Notes: generated by a model not told the origin, from the sequence alone. Shown: positions 35,105-46,895, numbered from the stretch's first letter. The stretch: DNA of 64,000 nt from Archivesica marissinica (GCA_014843695.1 CM026393.1:12097061-12161060), one strand, 5' to 3'. Numbers and translations are program-made.

Positions 35105-35289
35105 GGGCACGGGATATGCGGTCTTGTATTATAATCGCTTTATGTTCTATTTGAGGCACTGCATGTAGATGTAATGAGATTAACTGACAAATGAAGCGTA
35201 GAAAGTAGGAGTAGATCGACACTTAATCAAACGTTATCATAGCTCATGCACCATGTAGGACGCTATCGAAGGAGAACGCAAGTACTTAC

Positions 35290-35399
35290 TCTGATACTGC
35301 CCATTAACCGTGAGCTGTAGAATGGACACGGTCCCGCTGGTACTGCCACTAACAAGCAGTAGAGGGTTTCCATTTGGACTTTTCTCACCAGGTATGAAC
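35290..35399 (-). CDS. MSP130-like protein, C-terminal domain exon
   Basis: A 110-base exon with acceptor caaattttag and donor gtaagt. It completes the Arg codon split at the end of the 37522-37748 exon and reads RFIPGEKSPNGNPLLLVSGS, then TSGTVSILQL. In MSP130 and other choice-of-anchor I proteins the sequence after 'MLDPEDLRF' continues with a 'SP.G.PLLLV.G..SGTVS' segment, the last beta-strand of the propeller-like domain, so both position and residues fit. Exon ends in phase 1. Confidence 0.8.
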
Positions 35400-35734
35400 C
35401 TAAAATTTGAATGGATTTAGTTTAATCATATTTTTGTTAATGGATCGGGCCACCCTTATAGCAACTTTAGCTACCGACTTCTCTAAAAGTGGATACTAAT
35501 GTTGATGTATATGTATTGGTAACGATTGTGTGTGCTAGTACGGATACCTGTTCATATAATGAAACATCAAATCAGTTTTTAAGTTTTTAAATTAATTTCT
35601 AACATGACTTGATACTTTGTTCCTATAAACAAAGAACACATATACCGTTATTAAATCTGCAATAAACAACGGAAGTGCCGATCTATTTCATTGCTGTTGG
35701 ATTTTTTGCACCCGTCGACAAAATAATACTTTGT
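35400..35734. other. Intronic sequence
   Basis: No feature recognised. Confidence 0.4.
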
Positions 35735-35862
35735 TATTATTATATTGGGTCAATAGAGGTCAAATGTATAATAAAACAACATATTGGAAATCTGGAAACT
35801 GGCTGCTTAATACAGATTGGCTGAGTAATAGAGGTGACCACTAACACAGGTTGACTGTATTA
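35735..35862 (+). mobile_element. Partial CAGTCAAACCTG-type MITE
   Basis: 3' half of the family also seen at 2477-2644, ending cacaggttgactgta. It is directly followed by a second copy. Confidence 0.65.
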
Positions 35863-35891
35863 GTTCATCATTTGTTTTATTCGCCGAAGAC

Positions 35892-36332
35892 ATATACCGT
35901 CAAACCTGTCTTAAGCAGCCAACCAAGTGAACCGCAAAAAGTGGAAGTCGTGATAGCGCAGTGGATGAGCGTTCGCTTCAGGTGCGAAAGGTCCGGAGTA
36001 CGAGCCCCACTGGAGCCGTTAAGATTGTGCCCTTATGCAAGGCATTTAAATTCCACGTTGCCTCTTCTCTCTCCTTCATGGCGATGGATTCCATCAGGAA
36101 CGAGGTCTCGAGAGTGATTTATATATGTTGAAATAACTTGTTTCGCAATCGAGCTAAAAATAAATGTGTATAAACTAATCGCAAAAAGTGACTGCTTAGC
36201 AAAGATGGCTGCTTACTAGAGGTCAAATGTATAATAAAACAACATATTGGGAATCTGGAAAATGGCTGCTTAATACAGATTGGCTGCTTAATAGAGGTGA
36301 CCACTAACGCGTTTGATTGTATTTTGTTCATT
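35892..36332 (+). mobile_element. CAGTCAAACCTG-type MITE interrupted by a SINE
   Basis: Left end ccgtcaaacctgtcttaagc, right end cgcgtttgattgta. The interior is split at 35943 by SINE A, with the target word cgcaaaaagtg on both sides. Confidence 0.75.
35944..36179 (+). mobile_element. SINE family A, full length, with target-site duplication
   Basis: Head gaagtcgtgatagcgcagtg (A-box tagcgcagtggatg), B-box region gagtacgagcccc, middle tgcccttatgcaaggcattt, tail aaaaataaatgtgtataaac. It is flanked by exact 11-bp repeats cgcaaaaagtg (35933-35943 and 36180-36190). This copy defines the family boundaries at 236 bp. Confidence 0.95.
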
Positions 36333-36375
36333 ATTAAACATTCTGAATCATGATTATAAACACATTGCAAAACAA

Positions 36376-37395
36376 TGACCTAGGCAGACAAAACACAACC
36401 ATACTATCTACTGTTTCGGACAGATTCAGACAAAGCACAACCATACTGTCTACTGTTTCCGACCAAGTCAGACAAAACACAACCATACTGTCTACTGTTT
36501 CCGACCAAGTCAGACAAAGCACAACCATACTGTCTACTGTTTCCGACCTAGGCAGACAAATCACAGCCATACTGTCTACTGTTTCCGACCTAGGCAGACA
36601 CAACACAACCATACTGTCTACTGTTTCCGACCTAGACAGACAAAGCACAACCATACTATCTACTGTTTCCGACCTAGACAGACAAAGCACAACCATACCA
36701 TCTACTGTTTCCGACCTAGGCAGACACAACACAACCATACTGTCTATTGTTTCCGACCTAGGCAGACAAAACACAACCATACTGTCTACTGTTTCGACCT
36801 AGGCAGACAAAACGCAACCATACTGTCTACTGTTTCCGACCTAGACAGACAAAGCACAACCATACCATCTACTGTTTCCGACCTAGGCAGACACAACACA
36901 ACCATACTGTCTACTGTTTCCGACCAAGGCAGACAAAACGCAACCATACTGTCTACTGTTTCCGACCTAGACAGACAAAGCACAACCATACCATCTACTG
37001 TTTCCGACCAAGTCAGACAAAACACAACCATACTATCTACTGTTTCCGACCTAGACAGACAAAGCACAACCATACCATCTACTGTTTCCGACCGAGTCAG
37101 ACAAAACACAACCATACTATCTACTGTTTCCGACCTAGACAGACAAAGCACAACCATACCATCTACTGTTTCCGACCTAGACAGACAAAGCACAACCATA
37201 CCATCTACTGTTTCCGACCTATACAGACAAAGCACAATCATACTGTCTACTGTTTCGGACCGAGTCAGACAAAGCACAACCATACTATCTACTGTTTCCG
37301 ACCGAGTCAGACAAAACACAACCATACTGTCTACTGTTTCCGACCTAGGCAGACACAACACAACCATACTATCTCCTTTTTCGGACCGAGTCAGA
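36376..37395. repeat. 42-bp minisatellite, block 2
   Basis: About 24 copies of the same unit and orientation as the 31.8-33.5 kb block. Bracketed by a ~54-bp direct repeat (36323-36376 and 37413-37466; cattattaaacattc, ataaacacattgcaaaac), which suggests that the array arose in a duplicated intron segment. Confidence 0.92.
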
Positions 37396-37521
37396 TAGAA
37401 AACATTAGTATTAGTTCATTATTAAACATTCGGAATCATGATCATAAACACATTGCAAAACAGTGACAGTAGGCCCCTAGAGGTATTCATAATCTTCATA
37501 ATTCTTCTATAATTGTAGTAC

Positions 37522-37748
37522 CGTAAATCTTCTGGGTCTAACATGCTAATCTCTCTTGCATTATATAGGTTCTCCCACGTATCATCCGTTCTGTGAATAC
37601 CAGTAACGAGCGTTTCAAATGTTGGTTTAATAGTTGGTAACCGTTCATCTATGGAGTACACTGCAATGAATCCCGGTCGCTCTACACCAATCATCAACAG
37701 CATGACATGTCCAAAATGCGCTACCGTAACACTCTCAGGTTCTGGTCC
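37522..37748 (-). CDS. MSP130-like protein, internal exon
   Basis: A 227-base exon with acceptor ttgcttttgtag and donor cg|gtac. It starts in phase 0 and ends two bases into an Arg codon. Landmarks: GPEPESVTVAHFG, VERPGFIAVYSIDE, TGIHRTDDTWENLYN and ISMLDPEDLR. These are hallmark strings of MSP130 / choice-of-anchor I proteins (EPES, ERPG, HR-D-TW, MLDPEDL). The family includes the sea urchin primary mesenchyme surface glycoprotein and mollusc shell-related paralogs, has bacterial homologs, and is linked to calcified skeleton formation. Family assignment is from recalled sequence motifs. The open frame continues past the donor to about 37422 but loses similarity there. Confidence 0.88.
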
Positions 37749-37964
37749 CTACAAAAGCAAGCATACACTTCGTTGAGTCTTCCAATTAACATATGTTGAA
37801 TCATATTCAACAAGTTTATTGCATAAAACATGACAACAGTTGTATATATATATATGTTCATAGCAAATACAAACATTATTAATACAAAGACATGGATTTT
37901 AACAAAGAGCATAATGTTTTATTATTCATATGGATATTTCAATGCTATTGACATATAATAGCAC

Positions 37965-38197
37965 AGTGGAAGTTGTGATAGCGCAGTGGATGAGCGTTCG
38001 TTTCAGGTGCGAACGCTCCAGTTCGAGCCCCACTGGAGCCATTACGATTGTGCCCTTTAAAGGGATTTAAATTCCACATGCCTCTTCTCTCTCCCTCGTT
38101 ACGATGGATTCCATCAGGAATGAGGTCTCGAGAGTGATTAATATAAGTTGAAAGAACTTGTTTCGCAATCGAGCTAAAATAAATTTGTATAAATTAT
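37965..38197 (+). mobile_element. SINE family A, full length
   Basis: Head gaagttgtgatagcgcagtg, B-box region cagttcgagcccc, tail aaaataaatttgtataaa. Imperfect flanking repeats (atataatagca / atataacagca) may be its target-site duplication. Confidence 0.9.
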
Positions 38198-38404
38198 ATA
38201 ACAGCAATTTTTACGATGTTTCATTTCTTAACATGTTAGCACGGTAAATGTATTTGCAAAGATTTGCAAACATTGTTCAAAGTAATTTTGTGGTTTGTTG
38301 ACATAAGACTAGGCTGGCACATATTTGTTTTGTTGACCAGTCATATAAGGTTAGGTAAATCTAGTTATTTTTGTACAAACTATTACAATATTTGTTCGCT
38401 TACA

Positions 38405-38919
38405 TTAAAGCGACATTACATCGCAAATAGTAAAAACAAACCCAAAACAAAAAGGTATTGTATGTATAAATAGCATTTCTACAACAAATTCTTCCGAAAT
38501 AATTCGAACACCTACTTCCAATCAATAAACAATGCTCTTGCGGCATGCAAACTCTCAAAAGTGAACGTAGGATTTTATATAGCGGTCAATCACGCTCCTG
38601 AATTGTACGTTTGTTTATTAGTGAAGTATATGCTACGCGTAACACTGTCGCTTAGAGGTTATTTAAATCTTATCAGTCTAAAATAAATATGCACATACAG
38701 AAATGTATGATATAAAGGTAAATATGTACCATTAATGCTGTTATTCATGATACACGCGTTGTATAGCGCGTGTCTGTTGACACTATTTACATTATTTTGA
38801 TATGTCAAGAAACGTCGTATACGACGCTTGTTTAATTGATGAATACTCAGATTCATACGATATTATACGAAATTACATTCTGTAGATATGTTGTTTTCGC
38901 CGCTGTAGTGTCGCTTTAA
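38405..38919. mobile_element. TTAA-ended MITE, copy 2
   Basis: Termini ttaaagcgacattacatcg and gctgtagtgtcgctttaa, flanked by or including ttaa. The interior has no coding capacity and shares patches with the 13.3-, 46.4- and 56.8-kb copies. Lies in the MSP130 intron between the exons at 37748 and 39060. Confidence 0.78.
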
Positions 38920-39059
38920 GGATCAAATCCGTATATTCCGACACACAGATGCATAGTTACACATAATACATTATAATTATATAATTATGCGAACTATCAT
39001 GGATGAAAATATATACATATAAATACAATAATGACGGCAACCAAAACCTACTTGATTAC

Positions 39060-39298
39060 CTTATTATCTGAGCTTTTATCCAACGAATTTGAAACTTTGT
39101 CTCCTGGCCGGTAGGCACTGTTGAACAAACTTGGATGCAGCAATGCTGTTTTATGTTCTAGTTCGTCTTTACTGTCATATACCAGTTCCATTGTGTCCGC
39201 TCGCCTGATCGAGAAGCTCCTGCCACCAAATGAATAAAGCTTGTCGTATTTACCAGTTGTGGCATTCTTCCCGAATTCAGTTGTAATTTTCAAACGAC
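39060..39298 (-). CDS. MSP130-like protein, internal exon (first one recognised)
   Basis: A 239-base exon with acceptor catgtatttgcaaag and donor aag|gtaatc. It begins with two bases of a Gly codon and ends in phase 0, matching the next exon exactly, so the protein reads ...SSDNK then GPEPES.... Landmarks: GRLKITTEFGK, YDKLYSFGGRSFSIRRADTM, LVYDSKDELE and LHPSLFN. 'LGRLK...LY.FGGRSFSI...LVYDS' is the core signature of choice-of-anchor I / MSP130 proteins. MSP130 proteins are usually several hundred residues, so the N-terminal half, including the signal peptide, should be encoded upstream at higher coordinates. None was recognised up to 64 kb, although 1 kb is unsequenced at 45288-46287. The open frame upstream of the acceptor (to 39437) shows no similarity and is intron. 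Confidence 0.88.
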
Positions 39299-39822
39299 CT
39301 TTGCAAATACATGTAGTACTATTAACTAATATGTTATTAAATTTGTTAAAAGAACTGTGGGTAGCTTGTTTAATCTTATTGCAACTTTTTGCAAAACACC
39401 AATAAATTAAATGGGTCAATTTCATTATTTCGTACACTCAGTGATACACTTGTAAATAAGTTCAACCCTTTAAAGCGTTGTATGCTATGGTTGTCCACCT
39501 GTCACATATTAATGCCATAGTATTTTACAACACAATTTGGATATATATTTTCAAAACGCGAAGAGGAAGTGGTATTTGTTTGTCAACTAGTTTTTCAAAC
39601 GATGACAAATTATCTGTAGAGAATATAGTACTATCATGGTACTATATATAGACAACAAGGGCATACCATTGATCACAACAAACATGTTAAGTATACATAG
39701 ATAAGCAAACAGGCCGACCGTTTGAATGTACCATTGCACGTATATACATATACAACGAGGATGCCCATGGTGCATATACTTGAATATCGATAGTACCATG
39801 GTACTTGCATATAGACAAATAG
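39299..39822. other. Intronic / non-coding sequence
   Basis: Upstream of the first recognised MSP130-like exon. No preceding exon could be identified. A gtaccatggtac palindrome lies near 39792. Confidence 0.4.
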
Positions 39823-40525
39823 AACGCACAATGGTATGTATGTATACAGCCAATGAGACCTTATCATGATACGTGTTTATAGACAAATAGAACGCATAAT
39901 GGTATGTATGTATACAGCCAATGAGACCGTATCATGATACGTGTTTATAGACAAATATAACGCACAATGGTATGTATGTATACAGCCAATGAGACCGTAT
40001 CATGATACGTGTTTATAGACAAATAGAACGCACAATGGTATGTATGCATACAGCCAATGAGACCGTATTATGATACGTGTTTATAGACCACTAGAACGTT
40101 CCATGAGTTGTGAATATAGCCAATGAGACTGTATCATGATACGTGTTTATAGACCACTATAACGTACCATGAGTTGTGAATATAGACAATGAGACCGTAT
40201 CTTGATACGTGTTTATAGACCACTAGAACGTACCATGAGTTGTGAATATAGCCAATGAGACCGTATCATGATACGTGTTTATAGACCACTAGAACGTACC
40301 ATGAGTTGTGAATATAGACAATGAGACCGTATCATGATACGTGTTTATAGACCACTAGAACGTACCATGAGTTGTGAATATAGACAATGAGACCGTATCA
40401 TGATACGTGTTTATAGACCACTACAAAGTACCATGATGTGTGAATATAGACAATGAGACCGTATCAGGATACGTGTTTATAGACCACTAGACCGTACCAT
40501 GATTTGTGAATATAGACAATGAGAA
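39823..40525. repeat. 66-68-bp tandem repeat with internal palindrome
   Basis: About 11 units containing gtatcatgatacgtgtttat. Early units have acaatggtatgtatgtatac (68 bp); later units have cgtaccatgagttgtgaata (66 bp), so two subfamilies are arranged in blocks. Confidence 0.9.
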
Positions 40526-40955
40526 AGCACCAACGCACGTGCAGGCCTATATATACCTTCAGATGGTATAATGGTAAGACAGGAACATACTTAGATAGAA
40601 ATCAAATAGATCCTGATAATGTGTAAGATACTTTATAAAATCGTATGATATGATTATATATTAGACGGTCGCATCGTAACAGGTACGTGCACATTGGCAA
40701 TCTTATAGTATCAAGGTACGAGCATATAGATTTTCAGAATCGTATCATGGTACGTGTGTATAGGCAATAAACCGTAATGCATGGACATAGGTACAAATCA
40801 ACAAATACGAGACAGATAGCAATCGATGGCTTTAACATGCTTTGGTAGAGCTTAAAACTATGAAAATTATATTCAAAGGTTCTAGCTTACCTAATTGTTC
40901 ATTCCTCTTCAGTTGCTGTTTAGTGGTGTCGTTACTTTCTGAAAGATTGAGCACA
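40526..40955. other. Non-coding sequence
   Basis: No exon found. A few diverged words of the preceding array (atcatggtacgtg) remain near 40743. Confidence 0.4.
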
Positions 40956-41179
40956 TATACCAGAGGACATAGAAAACGCACAGTTCGGATACGGGTGTTT
41001 TTTGGAAAAACAATAACTATATAAATACATAGTTTTAAACATTTTGGAATATTTTTAGGTGTTCAGTTTGTGTTTTGTAATAAAGATGTGATATATCTTT
41101 GATGGAATCCTTCATATTTCGTGTTCATGTAATAATAATCATATAATGTAGGTGTGCGTTTTCTATGTCCTCTAGTATA
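40956..41179 (+). mobile_element. MITE with AGAGGACATAGAAAACGCAC termini, copy 1
   Basis: The left end (from 40956) reads agaggacatagaaaacgcac after a tatacc start. The right end is its reverse complement, gtgcgttttctatgtcctct, followed by agtata. Same element as 59427-59638. The right terminus is the first unit of the adjoining array. Confidence 0.85.
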
Positions 41180-41575
41180 TAATGTAGGTGTGCGTTTTCT
41201 ATGTCCTCTAGTATATAATGTAGGTGTGCGTTTTCTATGTCCTCTAGTATATAATGTAGGTGTGCGTTTTCTATGTCCTCTAGTATATAATGTAGGTGTG
41301 CGTTTTCTATGTCCTCTAGTATATAATGTAGGTGTGCGTTTTCTATGTCCTCTAGTATATAATGTAGGTGTGCGTTTTCTATGTCCTCTAGTATATAATG
41401 TAGGTGTGCGTTTTCTATGTCCTCTAGTATATAATGTAGGTGTGCGTTTTCTATGTCCTCTAGTATATAATGTAGGTGTGCGTTTTCTATGTCCTCTAGT
41501 ATATAATGTAGGTGTGCGTTTTCTATGTCCTCTAGTATATAATGTAGGTGTGCGTTTTCTATGTCCTCTGGTATA
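41142..41575. repeat. 36-bp minisatellite made from a MITE terminus
   Basis: Twelve essentially identical units of tataatgtaggtgtgcg plus ttttctatgtcctctag. Each unit is the right terminal inverted repeat of the flanking MITE with about 10 bp of subterminal sequence. The last unit differs at one base (tctggta). Confidence 0.95.
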
Positions 41576-41734
41576 CTTATATATATTCTATGTTTTTAAT
41601 ATTAGTCTAAATCGATTCATTATTCATAAATATCTAAGTATATAAAATAAGCTAAAGTCATGTGTATTTTAAAAAGAAACCACATGCTTTATTGCATGTC
41701 AATTATTTTCACAATTGTGATGATAGGAACAATT

Positions 41735-41938
41735 TCTCTTAGTTCTTTGCGAAACTAGTTCTTACAACTTATATTAATCACTCTCGAGACCCCATTGGAA
41801 TCCATCGTCACGAGAAGAGGCATGTGGAATTTAAATGCATTGCATAAGGGCACAATCGTAACGGCTCCAGTTGGGCGCGAACTCCGGCCAGTTCACATCT
41901 GAAGCGAACACTCTACCACTGCGCTATCACGACTTCTA
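41735..41938 (-). mobile_element. SINE family A
   Basis: Minus strand: head agtcgtgatagcgcagtgg, body and tail as in other copies, with a short internal deletion near 41800 (gatgga word lost). Confidence 0.87.
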
Positions 41939-42070
41939 CACATTTCTTAATGCAACAAATAATACGTATATAAAATAAATGAATGAGTGTGTACATAATA
42001 TACGTTTGCCTCTTTCAAAATGATATACCAGTAATTATAAACCACACGCCGTTGGGAGGCACCCTAATGT

Positions 42071-42184
42071 GTGGCGTCCGTGGTCCAATGGTAGAGCGTC
42101 GGATTTGGAATCGAACGGTCCGGGTTCGATACTCAGTCAGGCCACGTATGTAGTGTCATTGAGCAAGGCACCTCACACACGTTA
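42071..42184 (+). mobile_element. SINE family E, 5' part
   Basis: Head gtggcgtccgtggtccaatg, B-box ccgggttcgatac, then tgtcattgagcaaggcacct. 3'-truncated. Confidence 0.82.
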
Positions 42185-42704
42185 AATGGTAAATAAACGT
42201 TTCCGTCATGAACTTTAAATGAGATTCTAACACGACCCAGCTAATAACATACATACTTGTAGAGTAAAATCTACCTCGGGTTATTCTGCGATTTACCTAC
42301 CTTGAACTATGCTGCGCGCGCACCGTGTTTTGGCTATTCTATTTATACAATGCTTGTAAAGTTTTGTGAATGAAAGTCACGTGATATTTGTAAATACTAC
42401 CGTGGGAATTCGCGGAAGTGAGCTATTTTTAGAATCAGATAGTCTTATTGTTCTGTTAAGTAACGTTTCAGTTACTATTCTCTACAGTTTTATTTGGTAA
42501 AATAAATAAAATTATTGATCAGTTACAACTTTTGTTCATTTATGCACTAGATTGATATTTTCCATAGAAAATAACGTCATCACCCCTTACGCGGGAGGAA
42601 ATTTCGAAAGCCAAATGCAGAGGAGTAGCACGGCGTTTGAAGAAAATAATCCTTTGATTCTCGTCTAAAATTATTAGAAGTAAGTCGTGTTAGGTGTTAG
42701 AATC
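42185..42704. other. Probable interior of a foldback element
   Basis: A gattctaacacgaccc word at 42223 is inverted as gtcgtgttaggtgttaga at 42684, suggesting a ~480-bp element. There is no coding content. Confidence 0.4.
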
Positions 42705-42852
42705 GAAATAATAAGTATCAACCGTGGTATACCGCAGAATAACCCTCGTTTGTCGTTCTTATGCCTTCGGCCTTCCTGATATATTTCTACGCATAAGAAC
42801 TCCAAACTCGGGTTATTCTGCGATATACCACGGTTGATACTTGTTATTTCTT
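42705..42852. repeat. 148-bp foldback with nested hairpin
   Basis: Arms aagtatcaaccgtggtatac / gtggta-type inverse gatataccacggttgatact, plus agaataaccc / gggttattct. An inner hairpin has cgttcttatgc / gcataagaac. A related hairpin is at 63414-63540. Confidence 0.85.
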
Positions 42853-42959
42853 AAATATACCGATAGAAACCTTCTAGTAATCTGTAATATACTGATAGAA
42901 ACCGTCTTGTAATCAATCAGATTTACTCAACTTGCTTGGTTCAAACTGTATTTATTGCA

Positions 42960-45287
42960 AGACATAAATCACATATAACATACAACGACATACATCACAT
43001 ATAACATACAACGACATACATCACATATAACATACAACGACATACATCACATATAACATACAACGACATACATCACATATAACATACAACGACATACATC
43101 ACATATAACATACAACGACATACATAATACATCACATATAACATACAACGACATACATCACATATAACATACAACGACATACATCACATATAACATACAA
43201 CGACATACATCACATATAACATACAACGACATACATCACATATAACATACAACGACATACATCACATATAACATACAACGACATACATAATACATCACAT
43301 ATAACATACAACGACATACATAATACATCACATATAACATACAACGACATACATAATACATCACATATAACATACAACGACATACATCACATATAACATA
43401 CAACGACATACATAATACATCACATATAACATACGATATAATACATCACATATAACATACAACGATATACATAATACATCACATATAACATACAACGATA
43501 TACATAATACATCACATATAACATACAACGATATACATAATACATCACATATAACATACAACGACATACATAATACATCACATATAACATACAACGATAT
43601 ACATCACATATAACATACAACGACATACATCACATATAACATACAACGACATATATAATACATCACATATAACATACAACGACATACATAATACATCACA
43701 TATAACATACAACGACATACATAATACATCACATATAACATACAACGATATACATAATACATCACATATAACATACAACGATATACATAATACATCACAT
43801 ATAACATACAACGATATACATAATACATCACATATAACATACAACGACATACATCACATATAACATACAACGATATACATAATACATCACATATAACATA
43901 CAACTACATACATAATATTTTGTTTTACATCACATATAACATACAACGACATACATAATACATCACATATAACATACAACTACATACATCACATATAACA
44001 TACAACGACATACATAATACATCACATATAACATACAACGACATACATCACATATAACATACAACGACATACATTTTTTGTTCACATATAACATACAACG
44101 ACATACATCACATATAACATACAACGACATATTTCATCACATGTAACATACAACGACATATATAATACTCCATATAACATACACGACATATATAATACAT
44201 CACATATAACATACAACGACATATATAATAAATCACATATAACATACAACGACATACAAAATACATAATCACATATAACATACAACGACATACAAAATAC
44301 ATAAATCACATATAACATACAACGACATACAAAATACATAATCACATATAACATACAACGACATACAAAATACATAAATCACATATAACATACAACGACA
44401 TACAAAATACATCACATATACATACACGACATACATAATTCACATATACCATACAACGACTAATAATACATAATCATATATAACATACAACGACATACAT
44501 AATACATCACATATAACATACAACGATATATATAATACATCACATATAACATACAACGACATACATAATACATCACATATAACATACAACGACATACATA
44601 TACATCACATATACATACAACGACATACATAATACATCACATATAACATACAACGACATACATAATACATCACATATAACATACAACGACATACATAATA
44701 CATCACATATAACATACACGCATACATAATACATCACATATAACATACAACGACATACATAATAATAGCACATATAACATAAACGACATACTAATCCATC
44801 ACATATACCTACAACGACATACATAATACATCACATATAAATACCACGACATACAAATACATCACATATAAATACAACGACATACAATCACATATAACAT
44901 ACACGACATACATAATACCCACATATACATACAACGACATATATAATACATCACATATACCATAACAACCATCATCACATATAACATACAACGAACATAC
45001 ATAATACATCACATATAACATACACGACATACATAATACATCCATATAACATACAACGACATACATAATACATCACATATAACATACAACGACATACATA
45101 ATACATCACATATAACATACAACGACATATATAATACATCACATATAACATACAACGACATACATAATACATAACATATAACATACAACGACATACATAA
45201 TACATCACATATAACATACAACGACATACATCACATATAACATACAACGACATACATAATACATCACATATAACATACAACGACATA
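42960..45287. repeat. 26/33-bp tandem array running into the gap
   Basis: The unit is acatcacatataacatac plus aacgacat, with or without acataat. Regular from 42960 to about 43900. From about 44100 to 45060 it carries many one-base losses and short irregular words (catatacatacacgacat). Frames are open only by repetition. Confidence 0.92.
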
Positions 45288-46287
45288 NNNNNNNNNNNNN
45301 NNNNNNNNNNNNNNNNNNNNNNNNNNNNNNNNNNNNNNNNNNNNNNNNNNNNNNNNNNNNNNNNNNNNNNNNNNNNNNNNNNNNNNNNNNNNNNNNNNNN
45401 NNNNNNNNNNNNNNNNNNNNNNNNNNNNNNNNNNNNNNNNNNNNNNNNNNNNNNNNNNNNNNNNNNNNNNNNNNNNNNNNNNNNNNNNNNNNNNNNNNNN
45501 NNNNNNNNNNNNNNNNNNNNNNNNNNNNNNNNNNNNNNNNNNNNNNNNNNNNNNNNNNNNNNNNNNNNNNNNNNNNNNNNNNNNNNNNNNNNNNNNNNNN
45601 NNNNNNNNNNNNNNNNNNNNNNNNNNNNNNNNNNNNNNNNNNNNNNNNNNNNNNNNNNNNNNNNNNNNNNNNNNNNNNNNNNNNNNNNNNNNNNNNNNNN
45701 NNNNNNNNNNNNNNNNNNNNNNNNNNNNNNNNNNNNNNNNNNNNNNNNNNNNNNNNNNNNNNNNNNNNNNNNNNNNNNNNNNNNNNNNNNNNNNNNNNNN
45801 NNNNNNNNNNNNNNNNNNNNNNNNNNNNNNNNNNNNNNNNNNNNNNNNNNNNNNNNNNNNNNNNNNNNNNNNNNNNNNNNNNNNNNNNNNNNNNNNNNNN
45901 NNNNNNNNNNNNNNNNNNNNNNNNNNNNNNNNNNNNNNNNNNNNNNNNNNNNNNNNNNNNNNNNNNNNNNNNNNNNNNNNNNNNNNNNNNNNNNNNNNNN
46001 NNNNNNNNNNNNNNNNNNNNNNNNNNNNNNNNNNNNNNNNNNNNNNNNNNNNNNNNNNNNNNNNNNNNNNNNNNNNNNNNNNNNNNNNNNNNNNNNNNNN
46101 NNNNNNNNNNNNNNNNNNNNNNNNNNNNNNNNNNNNNNNNNNNNNNNNNNNNNNNNNNNNNNNNNNNNNNNNNNNNNNNNNNNNNNNNNNNNNNNNNNNN
46201 NNNNNNNNNNNNNNNNNNNNNNNNNNNNNNNNNNNNNNNNNNNNNNNNNNNNNNNNNNNNNNNNNNNNNNNNNNNNNNNNNNNNNNN
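45288..46287. other. Assembly gap of 1,000 N
   Basis: Exactly 1,000 Ns, a conventional placeholder length. It lies between the tandem array and a TGGA microsatellite, so true length is unknown. Confidence 0.98.
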
Positions 46288-46371
46288 TGGATGGATGGAT
46301 GGATGGATGGATGGATGGATGGATGGATGGATGGATGGATGGATGGATGGATGGATGGATGGATGGATGGA
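46288..46371. repeat. (TGGA)n microsatellite
   Basis: About 21 perfect tgga units at the gap edge. Its left boundary is unknown. Confidence 0.95.
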
Positions 46372-46399
46372 TCCTGTGTTTGTTAAAACGACAAATTAG

Positions 46400-46895
46400 T
46401 TACATCAATGAAAAGTAAAATTGCTACAGAATGTAATTTCCTATTAATTTATAATGTTATAATTGTTTCCAAATATTTGATACAGAATCTGAGTATTTCA
46501 ACTAATAAACTAACGTCGTATAACGTTGGTTGACATAACCAACTTAATGTAAATAGGATCAACAGTCATGCGCAATACAACCAGTATATCCTGAAGAAAT
46601 GATCTGTAACTAGATTGAGTGTACATTTATGCCCATGTATATATATATTTTAGATACTCTGATTTAAATGATCTCTAAGCGACAGTATCACGCGATTAGT
46701 ATATTATACTTCAAGTATAAATGCATGTTAATTCAGGAGTGTGCCTGATCGCTATGTGAAATCCTACTTTCACTTTTGAGAGTGTATTGACCGCGAGAAC
46801 ATTGTTTATTGACTGAAAGTAGTAGTTCTATTTATACGTAAACTATGTTATTATGTTTTGCTTTTTTGTGATGTAATGTCGCTTTAACTAAACTT
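46400..46895. mobile_element. TTAA-type MITE, partial
   Basis: Right end gatgtaatgtcgctttaa as in 38405-38919. The interior has ctactttcacttttgag and aacattgtttattgac words shared with 13.7 and 57.1 kb. The left end is lost near the microsatellite. Confidence 0.6.

Noticed and set aside
39299..39437. N-terminal extension of the 39-kb MSP130 exon to a Met at 39437
   Set aside because: Similarity to the family begins exactly at the acceptor (39299-39300). Upstream residues look like translated intron.
41154..41645. 163-codon frame with an 11-unit RFLCPLVYNVGV repeat
   Set aside because: It is the MITE-end minisatellite. The frame has no coding context.
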